This document shows, in pieces, positions 26,430 through 35,161 of a stretch of DNA of 64,000 nt. The notes beneath the pieces were generated by a model that saw nothing but the letters and a program-made list of their open reading frames with translations, ran no database searches and had not been told where the DNA came from. Numbering within the stretch: the stretch's first letter is position 1; each line of letters opens with the position of its first letter. The DNA comes from Sphingomonas hengshuiensis (GTDB taxonomy: Bacteria; Pseudomonadota; Alphaproteobacteria; Sphingomonadales; Sphingomonadaceae): contig QFNF01000013.1 in NCBI GenBank assembly GCA_003240755.1, positions 1 to 64,000 of the forward strand, given 5' to 3'. A program made the translations under genes and the position numbers.

Positions 26430-28082
26430 TTACCCCCGCCCGAACCGCCGGGCCAGCGTTTCCCGCAACACCTGCCGGCGCAGCATCCGGTTCGTCGTGC
26501 CCGGCGCGCTCCACCACCAGCCGTCCGACTGCATCGCCTGCGCCGCCCGCACGAACCGCGCCACCACCTCCGCGAACGCGGCGTTGTCATAGTCGAGGCT
26601 GAAGATCAGGCGACCGGTGCCGACCCAGCTCAGCGCCAGCCCCTCGGCGCGGCAGTAATATTGCAGCATCCAGTTGTAGCGCGACGGCACGGTGTAGAGG
26701 ATCGTCCAGATCGTCTGCATCCCCGCCGCGCGCACCGGCAGCCCGGCCTGCGCCATCGCCGTGTTGAACCGGTCGAGGCGGGCGTCCCAGCGGGCGTCGA
26801 CGCCGTCGTACATCGCCTGCACCTGCGGGCTGTCGAGGCGTTCGAGGAACACGTCCATCGCCCCCATCACGTAAGGGTGCGCGTTGAAGGTGCCGCGCGC
26901 GAAACAGATGTCGGCGGGCGCTTCGGGGCGGAACCGCCGCATCAGGTCGGCGCGGCCGCACAGGACGCCGACCGGCAGACCGCCGCCCAGCGTCTTGCCA
27001 TATGTGACCATGTCGGGCCGGACGCCGAATGCCTCGGCCATGCCGCCCTTCGCGAGGCGGAAGCCCATGAACACCTCGTCGAAGATCAGGATCACGCCGG
27101 CCTTCGTGCAGACGTCGCGCAGGCGGACCAGCCAGTCGCGATAGGCGGCGCGATCCAGATGCGCGCCGCGGCTGCTGTCGACCAGCGTGCCGTCGGACGG
27201 CGCCCCCCGGTTGGGGTGCATCGCCTGCAACGGGTTCACCAGTACGCAGGCGATGTCCTTGCGCGTCGCGAGGACATGCAGCGTGCGGTCGGACATTTCC
27301 GACAGGGTCAGCGTGTTGTCGGCCGGGGTCGGGTTGCCGATGCCCGGCTGCACATCGCCCCACCAGCCATGATAGGCCCCGGCGAAGCGCACCACGCGGC
27401 GGCGGCGGGTGTGATAACGCGCAAGGCGCACCGCCTGCATCACCGCTTCGGTGCCCGACATGTGGAACGACACCTCGTCCATGCCGCTGATCGCGCGCAG
27501 CCGCTCGACATTGGCGGCGATGACCGGATGATAGGTGCCGAGCACGGGGCCGAGACCGGCGACGCGCGCGGCGCCCTCCGCTATGCATTGCTTGTAGAAA
27601 TCATGGCCGAACAGGTTGACGCCATAGGAGCCGGCAAGGTCGTGGAAGACATTGCCGTCAAGGTCGGTGACGGTGACGCCGGCGGAGGATTGGTAGAAGG
27701 CGCCGGTCGCGAGGCGTTCGCGGACCTTCGCGCTGAACTGGAACGGCACGCGGTAGCGGCCGGTGAATTGCAGGTCGGACAGCCCCTCGCGCAGTTCCTT
27801 CGTCGCGGCGACCGTCCGGGCGAAGCGCGTGGCGTAGAGCGCGGACAGGCGCTCGAAGCCCGCCCGGCGCAGCGCGGCGACCTCGGCCGGCGCGTCGTCG
27901 GCGGCGAAGAAGCGCGCGTCGTCATAATCGTAGAAGGCGATCTGCCGCGCGATGCGCTGTCCCCAGCGGACATGGCCGGCGAGCGAGCCATGCTTGGCGC
28001 GGCTGAGCGCCAGACGGGCGCGGCCCCGGGTGGCGACAAGACCGGCGGTACCGGCGGCGAGGACGATGGCGAGCGGCGACAT
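26430..28082 (-). CDS. Class III aminotransferase with an N-terminal membrane anchor
   Basis: A 550-residue PLP enzyme, much longer than glutamate-1-semialdehyde aminomutase (about 430), which it resembles. It begins with a hydrophobic anchor (SPLAIVLAAGTAGLVATRG) and about 100 extra residues before the catalytic domain. Class III features include GSYGVNLFGHDFYKQC, MSGTEAVMQAVRLARYHT, AYHGWWGDVQPG, LIFDEVFMGFRL and the Schiff-base lysine in VTYGKTLGGGLPVG. It is divergent from phosphatidylserine decarboxylase with 35 bases between starts. The membrane anchor and context suggest a lipid substrate (sphingoid base or phospholipid headgroup); that is inference. Confidence 0.82.
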   Translation of the reverse strand: MSPLAIVLAAGTAGLVATRGRARLALSRAKHGSLAGHVRWGQRIARQIAFYDYDDARFFAADDAPAEVAALRRAGFERLSALYATRFARTVAATKELREGLSDLQFTGRYRVPFQFSAKVRERLATGAFYQSSAGVTVTDLDGNVFHDLAGSYGVNLFGHDFYKQCIAEGAARVAGLGPVLGTYHPVIAANVERLRAISGMDEVSFHMSGTEAVMQAVRLARYHTRRRRVVRFAGAYHGWWGDVQPGIGNPTPADNTLTLSEMSDRTLHVLATRKDIACVLVNPLQAMHPNRGAPSDGTLVDSSRGAHLDRAAYRDWLVRLRDVCTKAGVILIFDEVFMGFRLAKGGMAEAFGVRPDMVTYGKTLGGGLPVGVLCGRADLMRRFRPEAPADICFARGTFNAHPYVMGAMDVFLERLDSPQVQAMYDGVDARWDARLDRFNTAMAQAGLPVRAAGMQTIWTILYTVPSRYNWMLQYYCRAEGLALSWVGTGRLIFSLDYDNAAFAEVVARFVRAAQAMQSDGWWWSAPGTTNRMLRRQVLRETLARRFGRG

Positions 28083-28117
28083 GACTGACGCGAATATGAC
28101 CCGATGAGGAAATATTG

Positions 28118-29032
28118 ATGACGGCCATGATTCGCACCGCCCCGCCGCCGCCCGCTCCCCCCGCGCCTGTTCGCGCCATCGCGAAGCTGGCCGGTATCGA
28201 ATGGCTCAACTATGCCGTCACCAACCGGCTGCCGCGCCGGACGCTGACACGCGCGATGGGGTGGTTGAGCAAGGTCGAGCAGCCGCTGGTCGCGCGGGCG
28301 TCGATCGCGGTGTGGCGGACCTTCTGCGACGTCGACCTGTCCGACGCCGCCGAGACGCGCTGGCCGTCGCTGCACGCGTGCTTCGTCCGCCGGTTGCGGC
28401 CCGGCGCGCGGACGTTCCGGGCACAGGGGCACCAGGTCGCCGCCCCTTGCGACGGGATCATCGTCGCCAGCGGGCGGATCGACAGCGACAGCATCGTGCA
28501 GGCCAAGGGCCGACGCTATTCGATCGCCGAGCTGACCGGCGGCGAAGGCGATGCCTATCGCGGCGGCAGTTTCGTGACGCTGCGGCTGACGGCGGGCATG
28601 TATCACCGATTCCACGCGCCGCAGGACGGACGGGTCGACCGGGTGCGCTATTTCCCGGGCGACTGTTTCAACGTCAATCCGCCGACGCTCAAGCGGGTCG
28701 ACCGGCTGTATTGCCGCAACGAGCGGGCGACGGTGCGGATGCGGCTGGCGGACGGGACGCCGATCCTGCTGGTGCCGGTGGCGGCGATCCTGGTCGCGGC
28801 GATCCGGCTGACGTTCCTCGACACGGTCCGGCTGTTGCGCGAGCGGGCGGAACCCATCGTTACGTGCGACGTGCCGCTGGTACAGGGCGAGGAGATGGGG
28901 TGGTTCGAACATGGATCGACCATCGTCCTGCTGCTGCCCGCGCCGTTCGTGCCGGCGGCGGGCGTGACGACCGGCGACCGGGTGCGGGCGGGCGACGTGC
29001 TGTTCGAACGGGTGGTGGTCGAGGATATCTAG
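28118..29032 (+). CDS. psd: Phosphatidylserine decarboxylase proenzyme
   Basis: Makes phosphatidylethanolamine from phosphatidylserine at the inner membrane. The 304-residue proenzyme has an N-terminal helical region, PCDGIIVASGRID, the catalytic His segment MYHRFHAPQDG, DCFNVNPPTLKR and the autocleavage site FEHGSTIVLLLP, where the serine of GST becomes the pyruvoyl group. GAGGA lies 7 bases before the ATG; a TTG just upstream is less likely. The product of this enzyme is the substrate of PmtA-type methyltransferases, and one is encoded 3 kb to the left. It shares a short divergent promoter region with the class III aminotransferase. Confidence 0.9.
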   Translation: MTAMIRTAPPPPAPPAPVRAIAKLAGIEWLNYAVTNRLPRRTLTRAMGWLSKVEQPLVARASIAVWRTFCDVDLSDAAETRWPSLHACFVRRLRPGARTFRAQGHQVAAPCDGIIVASGRIDSDSIVQAKGRRYSIAELTGGEGDAYRGGSFVTLRLTAGMYHRFHAPQDGRVDRVRYFPGDCFNVNPPTLKRVDRLYCRNERATVRMRLADGTPILLVPVAAILVAAIRLTFLDTVRLLRERAEPIVTCDVPLVQGEEMGWFEHGSTIVLLLPAPFVPAAGVTTGDRVRAGDVLFERVVVEDI

Positions 29033-29044
29033 GGCAACCGCCGC

Positions 29045-29132
29045 TACTCCCGCGCAGGTTGGAATCGATAGACCCCGACGGCGCGGAACGAGTCGAGACC
29101 GCAGCGCATATGGATTCCCGCCTGCGCGGGAA
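29045..29132. repeat. Inverted repeat between psd and the fuconolactonase
   Basis: An arm at 29046-29064 (TCCCGCGCAGG...GGAATC) pairs with 29113-29131, and the right arm itself contains a 7-bp hairpin (29115-29132). A related degenerate palindrome lies at 30029-30092. These look like short extragenic palindromic repeats. No T-run follows, so terminator function is doubtful. Confidence 0.6.
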
Positions 29133-29181
29133 GGACGAGGAGGGTTGCCCTCCCTGCCCACTCCGCGCCACTCTGCCGGCC

Positions 29182-30021
29182 ATGGCAGCAGACTCGACCA
29201 ACGGCATCTTCGACGCGCATCTGCATGTGTGGCGGATCGATGCGCCGTTTCACCGCTGGCCGGGCGCGGCGGACGGGGGGCTGTATCGCACCCGCACGCT
29301 GGGCGATGCGCGCGCGGCGATGGACGGCGCGCCGGTCGAGCGGGTCGTGCTGGTACAGGCGCAGACCGACGATCGCGAGACCGACTGGCTGCTGGAAACG
29401 GCGGAGGGCGATCGATGGGTTGCGGGGGTGGTCGGCTGGGTCGCGCTGGACGCGCCCGGCGCACCGGCGCGGATCGCGGCGCTGGCCGGGCGACGCAAGC
29501 TGCTGGGACTGCGGCCGATGTTGCAGGCGATCCCCGATCCCCGATGGTTGCTGCGCGACGATGTGGCGCGGGGCGTGGCGGCGATGGTCGCGGGCGGATT
29601 GCGGTTCGATGCGCTGGTGCAGCCGCGGCATCTGGACATGCTGGCGACGTTCGCGGACCGCTGGCCCGACCTGCCGATCGTGATCGATCATGCCGCGAAA
29701 CCCCGGCCGCCGGGCGATGCCGACTGGGCGGCGGGGATGGCGGCGCTGGCCGGGCGGCCGAACGTCTGGTGCAAGCTGTCGGGGTTGCGCACCGAACAGG
29801 CGCCGGGCGACGATCCGGCGGCGTTGGCCGGGGTGGTCGACCGGGTGATGGGGTGGTTCGGCGATCGGGTGTTGTGGGGCAGCGACTGGCCCGTGCTGTC
29901 GGCGGCGGGTGACGGGTATGGCGACTGGCTGGCGACGACACGGGCGTTGACGGCGCGGTTGCCGCAGGACGCGCGGACGCGGTTGATGGGGGGGGCGGCC
30001 AGGGCGTTCTACGGGGTCTGA
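29182..30021 (+). CDS. Amidohydrolase-fold lactonase, probable L-fuconolactonase
   Basis: A 279-residue amidohydrolase of the group that hydrolyses sugar lactones (L-fucono-1,5-lactone, L-rhamnonolactone). Motifs are FDAHLHVWRIDAPFHRWP at the N-terminus (HxH), LGLRPMLQAIPDPRWL, IVIDHAAKP (His) and VLWGSDWPVL (Asp). The characteristic HxHxW and DxxFxWP-like start favours L-fuconolactonase. This would supply the step between the C1 dehydrogenase and fuconate dehydratase of the oxidative fucose route, whose other genes are 16-19 kb away. A short repeat separates it from psd. Confidence 0.82.
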   Translation: MAADSTNGIFDAHLHVWRIDAPFHRWPGAADGGLYRTRTLGDARAAMDGAPVERVVLVQAQTDDRETDWLLETAEGDRWVAGVVGWVALDAPGAPARIAALAGRRKLLGLRPMLQAIPDPRWLLRDDVARGVAAMVAGGLRFDALVQPRHLDMLATFADRWPDLPIVIDHAAKPRPPGDADWAAGMAALAGRPNVWCKLSGLRTEQAPGDDPAALAGVVDRVMGWFGDRVLWGSDWPVLSAAGDGYGDWLATTRALTARLPQDARTRLMGGAARAFYGV

Positions 30022-30171
30022 ACCGCCGCCTTCCTTCGCGGGAGGTGGGGCAAGCGCCGTTACCGGCAGATGCCAGCCTTTGCCGGAATGACGTTCGGTT
30101 TGGCACTGCGTCCCTTCCAAACCACCCCGAAGGCCCGCTACAAGCGGCGCCAACTCGAAGGGGAATTGCCA

Positions 30172-32049
30172 ATGGTTCGTTCGCTGGTCGCCGCGTTGCT
30201 CGGCTCGTGTCTTGCCCTGCCGGTGCTGGCGCAGACCGTGCCCGCCCCCCTGACCGTTCCCGCCCCGCCACGCGATCCCGGCGCGAACGCCCGCGTGCGC
30301 TACGACGTCTCGTTCCCCCAGGCGCAGCATTACCGCGCGCGGATCGCCGCGACATGGACCGGGGTGCCCGCCGGGCCGCTGCGCGTGCAGATGTCGCGGT
30401 CGTCGCCGGGGCGCTATGCGATCCACGAGTTCGCCAAGAACGTCTATGACGTCACCGCGACCGATGGTGCCGGACGTCCGCTGAAGCTGACGCGGACCGA
30501 TCCCTATGGCTGGAGCATCGACGGGCATGACGGGACGGTCGTCGTCACCTACACGCTGTACGGCGACCGGGGCGACGGCACCTATGCGCAGATCGATGCG
30601 ACCCACGCGCATCTGAACATGCCCGCCACGTTCCTGTGGGCGACCGGTTATGATGCGCAGCCGATCCGGGTGCGGTTCCAGAGCCCCGACCCGGCATGGA
30701 AGGTCGCGACGCAACTGCCGGCCGGCGATGCGCCCGGCACCTGGTGGGCGCCGAACCTGCAATATTTCATGGACAGCCCGACCGAGCTGTCGAACCACAT
30801 GGTTCGCGAATGGCAGGCGGGCGGCAAGACCTTCCGCCTCGCGCTGCATCACGACGGCACCGCCGCCGACATGGACCGCTTCACCGACAAGGCGAAGAAG
30901 GTGGTGGCGGAGGAGATCAAGATCTTCGGTGCGCCCGCGCCCTATGATTTCGGCACCTATACCTTCATCGCCGATTACCGCCCGTCGATCGCCGGCGACG
31001 GGATGGAGCATCGCAATTCGACGATCATCACCGACAAGCGGTCGCTGGCCGAGGCGAAGGACGACCAGCTCGGCACGCTGGCGCATGAATTCTTCCATAG
31101 CTGGAACGTCGAGCGGCTGCGCCCGCGCGAGCTGGAGCCGTTCGATTTCACCCGCGCCAACCCGACGCCGTCGCTGTGGCTGGCCGAGGGGTTCACCAGC
31201 TATTACGGGCCGCTCGCGATCCGCCGTGCCGGGCTGTCGTCGGTCGACGACTATCTGGGGGAGATGGGCGCGATGGTGAACGGGGTGGTGAACAGCCCGG
31301 CACGGATCGCGGCGCGGGTCAACGCATCGCCGCAGGAGATGAGCCTGCGCGCCCCGTTCGTCGATGCGGCGACCGCGATCGATCCGGTCGAGCCCAATAT
31401 CTTCGTATCCTATTACCCCTATGGCGCGGTGATCGCCCTGTCGCTCGACCTGCAGCTTCGCCAGCGGTTTGCGGGCAAGACCCTCGACGATTACATGCGG
31501 CTGTTGTGGAAGACGCACGGCGCGACCGAGCGGCCCTATGCGCCCGCCGACCTGCGCGCCGCCCTCGCCACGCTGACCGGCGACCGGGCGTTTGCCGACC
31601 GGTTCTTCGACCGGTCGATCGAGGGCAGCTTCCTGCCCGATTTCACGCCGCTGCTCGAACAGGCCGGGCTGGTGCTGCGCGCGGCGGCACCGAACAGGGG
31701 CTGGATCGGGCGCAGCAATGCGACGCAAGAGGAAGGCGGCGGGGTCGCGCTGACGCTGTCGCCGGCACAGAACACGCCGCTGTTCGCCGCGGGCATCGAT
31801 CGCGGCGACGTGATCCGGTCGGTCGGCGGGCGGGCGATCGCCGATGTCGCCGGGTGGAACGCGGCGGTCGCGGCGCTGAAGCCCGGCATGGCCACCGAGC
31901 TGCGCTATCGCCAGCGCGGGATCGAGCGGACGGCGACGCTGACCCCGGTGGCCGATCCCACGCTGGAGATCGTGCGCGGCGAGACGGCCGGGCGCATGCC
32001 GACCGCGGCACAGCGGGCGTTCCGTGCCAACTGGCTGGGCGCGGAGTAG
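30172..32049 (+). CDS. Secreted M61 family metallopeptidase with PDZ domain
   Basis: A 625-residue precursor with signal peptide (LVAALLGSCLALPVLAQ). The N-terminal beta domain (about 40-230) is followed by the gluzincin core: LAHEFFHSWNVERLRP (HExxH) with the downstream glutamate in WLAEGFTSYYG. A PDZ domain follows near residues 530-600 (IDRGDVIRSVGGRAIADVAGWNAAV). M61 enzymes are glycyl aminopeptidases. The ATG follows GGGGAATTGCCA. It is followed 5 bases later by a ROK kinase, probably cotranscribed although functionally unrelated at first sight. Confidence 0.9.
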   Translation: MVRSLVAALLGSCLALPVLAQTVPAPLTVPAPPRDPGANARVRYDVSFPQAQHYRARIAATWTGVPAGPLRVQMSRSSPGRYAIHEFAKNVYDVTATDGAGRPLKLTRTDPYGWSIDGHDGTVVVTYTLYGDRGDGTYAQIDATHAHLNMPATFLWATGYDAQPIRVRFQSPDPAWKVATQLPAGDAPGTWWAPNLQYFMDSPTELSNHMVREWQAGGKTFRLALHHDGTAADMDRFTDKAKKVVAEEIKIFGAPAPYDFGTYTFIADYRPSIAGDGMEHRNSTIITDKRSLAEAKDDQLGTLAHEFFHSWNVERLRPRELEPFDFTRANPTPSLWLAEGFTSYYGPLAIRRAGLSSVDDYLGEMGAMVNGVVNSPARIAARVNASPQEMSLRAPFVDAATAIDPVEPNIFVSYYPYGAVIALSLDLQLRQRFAGKTLDDYMRLLWKTHGATERPYAPADLRAALATLTGDRAFADRFFDRSIEGSFLPDFTPLLEQAGLVLRAAAPNRGWIGRSNATQEEGGGVALTLSPAQNTPLFAAGIDRGDVIRSVGGRAIADVAGWNAAVAALKPGMATELRYRQRGIERTATLTPVADPTLEIVRGETAGRMPTAAQRAFRANWLGAE

Positions 32050-32054
32050 GCGGG

Positions 32055-32942
32055 ATGCGGTTATGCGCCGATGTAGGCGGGTCGTTCATCGACATCGCCG
32101 CCTTCGGCAGCGATGCGCAGATCCGCTGGCGCCGCAAGACGCCGACGCCGGTCGGCGACTGGGCGTCGTTCGTCGCGGTCCTTGCCGATGCGGTACAGGC
32201 GGTGCCGACGACCATGCTGTCGATCGCCACCGCCGGGCTGGTCGATCCGGTCGACGGGATCGTCACCAGCGCCAACATCCCGTGCATCGACGGGCGGCCG
32301 CTGGCCCGCCACCTGCGCGACACGCTGATGCTGCCGGTGCGGGTGGTGAACGATGCCGATGCGTTCGTGCTGGCCGAGGCGACGCTGGGCGCGGCGCAGG
32401 GGCATGACCGGGTGTTCGGCATCATCCTGGGCACCGGGGTCGGCGGCGGGCTGGTCGAGCGCGGACGGATCGTCAGCGCCGCGGGCGGGATCGGCGGCGA
32501 ATGGGGCCATGGGCAGGCGGTGCATGCCAGCCCGGCCGGGCCATCCGCCAACCCGGTCTTCGCCTGCGGCTGCGGGCGGCGGGGGTGTCTCGACACGATC
32601 GGCAGCGCGCGCGGGATCGAGCGGCTGCACGCGTTCCTGCACGGCGATGCGGCCGACAGCATCGCGATCACGCGCGCGGCCGATGCCGGCGATGCGCGGG
32701 CGCGGGCGACGGTCGATTATTATTGCGACCTGGTCGGCGGGCCGCTCGCCATGCTGCTCCACGCGACCTCGGCGACGATCGTGCCGGTGGGCGGGGGGCT
32801 GGCCAATGCCGGCGGGCTGATCGCCGCGCTCGATGCGCGGGTGCGCGCGAACCTGCTCGCCCCGGCGACGACGCCTGTGGTCGTGCCGGGACGGCTGGGC
32901 GACGAAGCCGGCCTGATCGGCGCGTTCGTCGCCGGGGGGTAG
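32055..32942 (+). CDS. ROK family sugar kinase
   Basis: A 295-residue cytoplasmic kinase with the ROK patterns: ADVGGSFIDIAAFG (phosphate 1), NDADAFVLAEATLGAAQGH with the catalytic Asp, ILGTGVGGGLVERGR, GGEWGHGQAVH, and the zinc motif CGCGRRGCLDTIGSA. The zinc motif and the EWGH segment resemble N-acetylglucosamine kinase or glucokinase of the ROK type; the sugar cannot be decided. It starts 5 bases after the M61 peptidase stop. Two more ROK proteins are encoded within 8 kb. Confidence 0.85.
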   Translation: MRLCADVGGSFIDIAAFGSDAQIRWRRKTPTPVGDWASFVAVLADAVQAVPTTMLSIATAGLVDPVDGIVTSANIPCIDGRPLARHLRDTLMLPVRVVNDADAFVLAEATLGAAQGHDRVFGIILGTGVGGGLVERGRIVSAAGGIGGEWGHGQAVHASPAGPSANPVFACGCGRRGCLDTIGSARGIERLHAFLHGDAADSIAITRAADAGDARARATVDYYCDLVGGPLAMLLHATSATIVPVGGGLANAGGLIAALDARVRANLLAPATTPVVVPGRLGDEAGLIGAFVAGG

Positions 32943-32948
32943 GCGCCG

Positions 32949-33281
32949 TCAGCGCCGATAGCCCGGCCGGTTGTTGCGGTCGTGCTTGTCGACGCGAACC
33001 TTGCGCGACAGCGCGTCGAAGCGGCGGTCGAGGTCGCGGCGTTCCTTCATCGACAGGCCGTTCGAACGGCGATAGCGCTGTTCGAGCTGGGCGATCTGGC
33101 GGAATTCACCCCGCAGGTTGACCGCCTCGCGCCGGCTGAGCGCGCCGCTGCGCATACCCTGGTCGATGCGGCGTTCGATCTGCGCCTGGCGCTGGTTGAC
33201 CGGCTGCCATGGCTGGGCGGCGGCGGGCAGCGCGGTCATGGCGACGCCGAGGCCGGCGAGCATCAGTGCGAACTTCTTCAT
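32949..33281 (-). CDS. Small exported helical protein of unknown function
   Basis: A 110-residue precursor with a clear signal peptide (MKKFALMLAGLGVAMTALPAAAQ) and a mature part of about 87 residues made of charged helices rich in Arg/Gln (RQAQIERRIDQGMRSGALSRREAVNLRGEF, partly shown as RQAQIERRIDQG and SRREAVNLRGEF). The end is very basic (NNRPGYRR). AAGGAGAAGAGGG precedes the ATG. Similar short exported proteins are common in sphingomonads; I know no function. It converges with the ROK kinase. Confidence 0.75.
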   Translation of the reverse strand: MKKFALMLAGLGVAMTALPAAAQPWQPVNQRQAQIERRIDQGMRSGALSRREAVNLRGEFRQIAQLEQRYRRSNGLSMKERRDLDRRFDALSRKVRVDKHDRNNRPGYRR

Positions 33282-33599
33282 CCCTCTTCTCCTTTTCGAA
33301 CCATCAGGGTCGAACAGGAAGATGGGGGCCGGGTGTCGCAGGCGTTTGTCGCAACGCCATGGAAATGGTGTCGAATTGTCGCACCCGGCGCGGGTCCGTT
33401 CAGGTTCGCCGCCCTGACCGCCCCCTTGCCGCCCTCCCGCGCGGGCGGGGATAACGATCATCGCCCGGGACCGTCCTCGACCGGCAGTCCCCCGGGGCGC
33501 GCAGCACCGGGGTCAGCACCATTGCCATCGCGGCATGGCCGGGTGCCTGCGGGTACAGGCCGTCTGGCACCCGCCGCCCGGGAACGGTGCGGCGGGCGG
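33282..33599. other. Intergenic stretch, no gene supported
   Basis: About 320 GC-rich bases between the small exported protein and the carboxylesterase stop. It holds three scattered TGTCGCA words at 33333-33386 and a possible hairpin near 33540-33572 (GGGTGCC with GGCACCC). There is no convincing reading frame or T-run. Confidence 0.5.
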
Positions 33600-35093
33600 T
33601 TACAGCGCGCTCTGGAACCGGCAGATATCCGGGCGGATGTCGCCGTCGCGCGGGGTGGCGCCGCGCGCATCGAACAGGATGTTGGCCGGCTTGCCGCGAG
33701 CGCTGCGCGGCCAGACCGGGCGGCCGTCGCCATTGGGATCGCCGCTGGTGGCGAAGGCGACCCAGTAATCCTGCATCGACACCGGCCCGACCCGGCGATC
33801 GTTGAAGATATAGTCGATCTCGGCGGCGTGGCTCGTCTGCCCCGCCCCGCCGTCCCGCGCCATGTCGAATTCATAGCGCCAGACCGGCCAGTTGCGCCCG
33901 GCAAGCAGGGTGGCGAGCGTGCCGGCGGGGCAGCGGAAGGTCGCGTCGGTCGCGATCTGCTGGTCACGGGTGCCCATGCGCGGGTGCGGCGGCGGATCGG
34001 CATCGTCGAGCCGGTACCAGGTCCGCGCACCCTCCGCAGTGGCGCCGAACGACAGGTCGACGAAGCCGTCGCGCGCCGGGCGTCCGCCGGGCAGGTCGAG
34101 TTCGAGCATGTTGCTGCCAAGGATCACCGGCCGCCGGGGCGCGGTGACGAACAGCCGGTCGGGCGTGTCGGGCAGCACCGCGCCGTCGATCGTGGTGCGC
34201 AGGTACAGATAGTCGTCGGCGGTCAGCTTCGCATCGTGCAGCTTCAGGTCGGCGGCGAGCAGCGCAGCGGGCGATGCGGTGCGGAGCGCCGCGCTGCCGC
34301 GGGTGCCGAGCAGCACGTCGAGCTGGTCGCCGATGCGGAACGCTTCCTTGAGCGGACGCCATGGCAGGCCGAACCCGGGGGTGCCCGATTCCATCGCCGC
34401 CTTCGCGAACAGCCCGCGCGCGAGGGGAGAGGCGAGCAGCAGCGACACGTCCTGCGACCCGGCGCTTTCCCCGGCGATGGTGACGTTGTCGGGATCGCCG
34501 CCGAACTTGGCGATGTTGTCGCGGACCCAGCGCAGCGCGGCGATCTGGTCCATCAGCCCGTAATTGCCGCTGTTGCCGCCGGCTTCGGCGGCGAGCGCGC
34601 GGTGGGGCAGGAAGCCGAAGATGCCGAGGCGATACTGGATCGCGACGACGACCACGCCGCGCCCGCCGATCGACGACAGCGCCATGTCGCCCGCCGATCC
34701 GGCACGGTTGCTGCCGCCGTGTATCCACACGATCACCGGGCGCCTGCCGGTCAGCGCGGGCGTGCCCACGTCCAGCGTCAGGCAATCCTCGCTGGCATAG
34801 ACATGGTCGGCACGGTTCCAGCCATAGTCGTTCTGGAGGCATGCGGGCGCGCGGGCGGTGGTGGGGCGGATGCCGGTCCATTCGACCACCGGCTGCGGTT
34901 CGCGCCAGCGGTTGGCGGCCAGCGGCGGCGCGGCGAAGGGGATGCCGCGAAAGAGGATGCGGTCGGCCTCCGCCCTGCCCTCGACGATGCCGCCGGAGAC
35001 GGACACGCGGGGAGGCGTCGGGGCGGCGGGGGGTTCCTGGGCGATCGCGGGGGATGCCGTGGCGAGGATCAAAGCTGCCCGGATTGCCTTCAT
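33600..35093 (-). CDS. Type B carboxylesterase, secreted
   Basis: A 497-residue alpha/beta hydrolase with a signal peptide (IRAALILATASPAIAQ). Type B carboxylesterase marks: SEDCLTLDV, VIVWIHGGSNRAG (oxyanion hole), the nucleophile elbow IAGESAGSQDVSLLL, and the catalytic His segment TSHAAEIDYIF. It lies 68 bases downstream of a GH3 beta-glucosidase on the same strand; together they suggest removal of acyl groups and glucose units from plant-derived oligosaccharides or glycosides, although the esterase substrate is not defined. Confidence 0.88.
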   Translation of the reverse strand: MKAIRAALILATASPAIAQEPPAAPTPPRVSVSGGIVEGRAEADRILFRGIPFAAPPLAANRWREPQPVVEWTGIRPTTARAPACLQNDYGWNRADHVYASEDCLTLDVGTPALTGRRPVIVWIHGGSNRAGSAGDMALSSIGGRGVVVVAIQYRLGIFGFLPHRALAAEAGGNSGNYGLMDQIAALRWVRDNIAKFGGDPDNVTIAGESAGSQDVSLLLASPLARGLFAKAAMESGTPGFGLPWRPLKEAFRIGDQLDVLLGTRGSAALRTASPAALLAADLKLHDAKLTADDYLYLRTTIDGAVLPDTPDRLFVTAPRRPVILGSNMLELDLPGGRPARDGFVDLSFGATAEGARTWYRLDDADPPPHPRMGTRDQQIATDATFRCPAGTLATLLAGRNWPVWRYEFDMARDGGAGQTSHAAEIDYIFNDRRVGPVSMQDYWVAFATSGDPNGDGRPVWPRSARGKPANILFDARGATPRDGDIRPDICRFQSAL

Positions 35094-35161
35094 CGCGATG
35101 CCCCATTCGTTGCCGTCGGTATGCGGGTTAGCAAATCCTCCCCGCCGCGGGGAGGACCTGT

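Noticed and set aside
28201-30021. A long plus-strand frame running from inside psd into the fuconolactonase
   Set aside because: The first third is out of frame with psd, which has clear family motifs; the lactonase starts at its own ATG at 29182.
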